A stretch of DNA of 64,000 bases from assembly GCA_029891345.1 (NCBI GenBank), contig CM056999.1:25207418-25271417 (forward strand), in the 5' to 3' direction. Position numbers and translations under genes: made by a program. Positions 62,788 to 64,000 of the stretch are shown in pieces (within the stretch, counting starts at the first letter, position 1; each line of letters opens with the position of its first letter). The stretch comes from Dryococelus australis (Eukaryota; Arthropoda; Insecta; Phasmatodea; Phasmatidae). The notes beneath the pieces were generated by a model, which saw nothing but the letters and a program-made list of their open reading frames with translations, was not told the DNA's origin and did not search any database.

Positions 62788-63730
62788 TCACCATTTTGCC
62801 CCCCATTGCCTGTTGTGGGACCACACTATCTCGTTTCGGATTTCAAAGCATTTGGGGTGTATTTGAAGCAGTCCCTGGATTTTGGAGTCTTGCTGTTGGT
62901 GGGCAGCTATTTGGTCCCGCCAAATTCTTAGCTGTAACAAGCGAATGTGTTCCTCTGGTTTGGCTTCTTGTGGTTGAGATGGTACCATGATGTCCCAGTC
63001 TTCATTGGCTTTCTCGGCAAAGTCCAGGTCAGGATGGTGGGACAGAGCATTGAGCATGTCGTTTGATTTCCCGGAATAGTGTTGTACCATCTTCCTATTT
63101 TACCTTCACTTCTTTTGATTCCTGCAGCCACTCATACACCTTGCTATCAGTACGAAGGATGAAGTGAGTCCCTTCTAAGTAGTACCGGTATTTTCACACT
63201 GCCCATATTACTGCCAAGCATTCTTGCTCTTTAATATGGTAGCATTGATCGGTTGCGTTCAGGGGGGTGCTTGAATAGGCTATCACCCACGGGTAACCTT
63301 CTTGGTCCTCTTGGTAAAGGACAGCCGTAAGGCCATTTTGGCAGGTGTCAGTCTGGAGGATTAAGGGCTCCTCCCCTTGGAGCCAGGGAAGTTGTTTTAT
63401 ATTTTGGAAACTCCTTTTCGTAGTATGAATGCAGTACAATGCTCCAGTCCCCATCGTCATTTGGCTTCCTTTTTTAGAAGGGGGTGCAGTGGCACCATCA
63501 GCCTGACAGTGTCTGGTATGACGTCCCTCAGCCAATTGCAAAGCCCCAAGAACCGCCAAAGTTGCTCTTTGGTGGTTGGCTTGTCTGCCTCTTGGATGGC
63601 TCATATGGAGTTTGCCTGCGGAATGTTGCCACTCGGTGATTCCATATGTTTGAGGTAATCTATGGAGGTTCTCCCAAAGTGGCTTTTTGACAGCTTTGCG
63701 GTCATGCCATGGATCGAGAACTCTTTGCAA
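62788..63730 (-). pseudogene. RNase H and linker of gypsy C
   Basis: The frame 63194-63730 includes LQTDTCQNGLTAVLYQEDQE and GYPWVIAYSSTPLNATDQCY, the start of RNase H. The rest (HFILRTDSKVYEWLQE near 63150) and the linker (frame 62788-63090, YSGKSNDMLNALSHHPDLDF) are in other frames. The first part of the 63194-63730 frame is out of register with the reverse transcriptase. Confidence 0.8.
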
Positions 63731-63735
63731 GTGTA

Positions 63736-64000
63736 TCAGGTGTTCCTCCCAGGTCTTGGGATATACGATGATGTCGTAGAGATACGCAAAGCAGAACTGC
63801 CTGATGTATCGGTTAGGTTCTCCAACGACATGAGTCTCTGGAAGGTGGCAGGTGCATTTTTCAGCCCGAAGGGCATAATGCGAAACTGTAGACTTTCTCC
63901 TTCGGAGCTGGTAAAGGCGGTGTGTCTGCTGTCAGGGTGTATCGCTATCTGCTGGTACCCTGACTGTAGGTCGAGAGTACTGAAAAACTGCACTTCTCTT
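63736..64000 (-). pseudogene. Reverse transcriptase fragment of gypsy C
   Basis: [20 protein letters not shown] and [18 protein letters not shown] mark the palm. A frameshift follows, and in the next frame the polymerase motif reads YLYD (63772-63783), with tyrosine in place of the first catalytic aspartate. The upstream part is outside the window. Confidence 0.85.

Larger units (their letters stand above)
60061..64000 (-). mobile_element. Ty3/gypsy-type retrotransposon C, cut by window end
   Basis: Pol parts in order on the minus strand run from the window edge leftward: reverse transcriptase, RNase H, integrase and its tail. They are followed by a G+C-rich 3' region (60.06-61.75 kb) with unrecognised frames. 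The parts are close relatives of those in A and B. The 5' half lies beyond the window. The AT-rich middle of the 3' region (60.9-61.45 kb) may be part of an LTR or a later insertion; no LTR could be defined, so the left edge is a guess. Confidence 0.7.

Overview
This is gene-poor, AT-rich animal DNA, most likely from an arthropod with a large, transposon-filled genome. That is inferred from the element mix: piggyBac with TTAA duplications, several Ty3/gypsy lineages, BEL/Pao, two mariner-type transposases, hAT and pogo-like miniature elements, tRNA-derived SINEs and many microsatellites. The species cannot be named from the sequence, and no complete gene or RNA gene is visible.

The best host-gene evidence is two exons on the + strand at 16227-16507 and 55126-55212. 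The first encodes a capping-protein-interaction (CPI) motif with correct spacing, followed by a CSI-like segment, as in the CARMIL (LRRC16) actin-regulator family. The second has good splice sites and continues the reading frame in matching phase. If they are joined, they bound an intron of about 38.6 kb, and most of the window is intronic.

Layout: 0.75-2.45 kb holds degraded transposon-like DNA. A long LTR-like repeat family has copies at 4.59-6.14, 19.15-21.22 and 23.49-27.69 kb, each with a minus-strand TATA box. Decayed gypsy copies lie at 6.8-13.3 kb (A, -), 43.1-45.25 kb (B, +) and 60-64 kb (C, -, cut by the window end); these three look related. A piggyBac element (23703-27093) sits inside the third LTR-like copy, which is followed by a mariner-type transposase remnant (27.7-28.45 kb). 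From 28.5 to 43 kb the intron is AT-rich, with a hAT miniature element (37372-37795), a TIR element (38.2 kb) and two SINEs (41.1 and 41.9 kb).

At 46.99-54.41 kb there is a three-layer nest. A BEL/Pao element is split by a pogo-like element with TA duplications, and that element is split by a gypsy element (D) with paired 127-bp LTRs and a 5-bp duplication. Another TIR element lies at 57.1 kb and a second mariner-type remnant at 59.0-59.3 kb.

All the transposon genes are broken by stops, frameshifts, deletions or lost catalytic residues. I see no evidence for a new defence, toxin or metabolic system. The points of interest are the nested structures, the apparent CpG-type decay at catalytic aspartates, frame-rotating tandem repeats in an integrase tail, and the conserved promoter layout of the LTR-like family.
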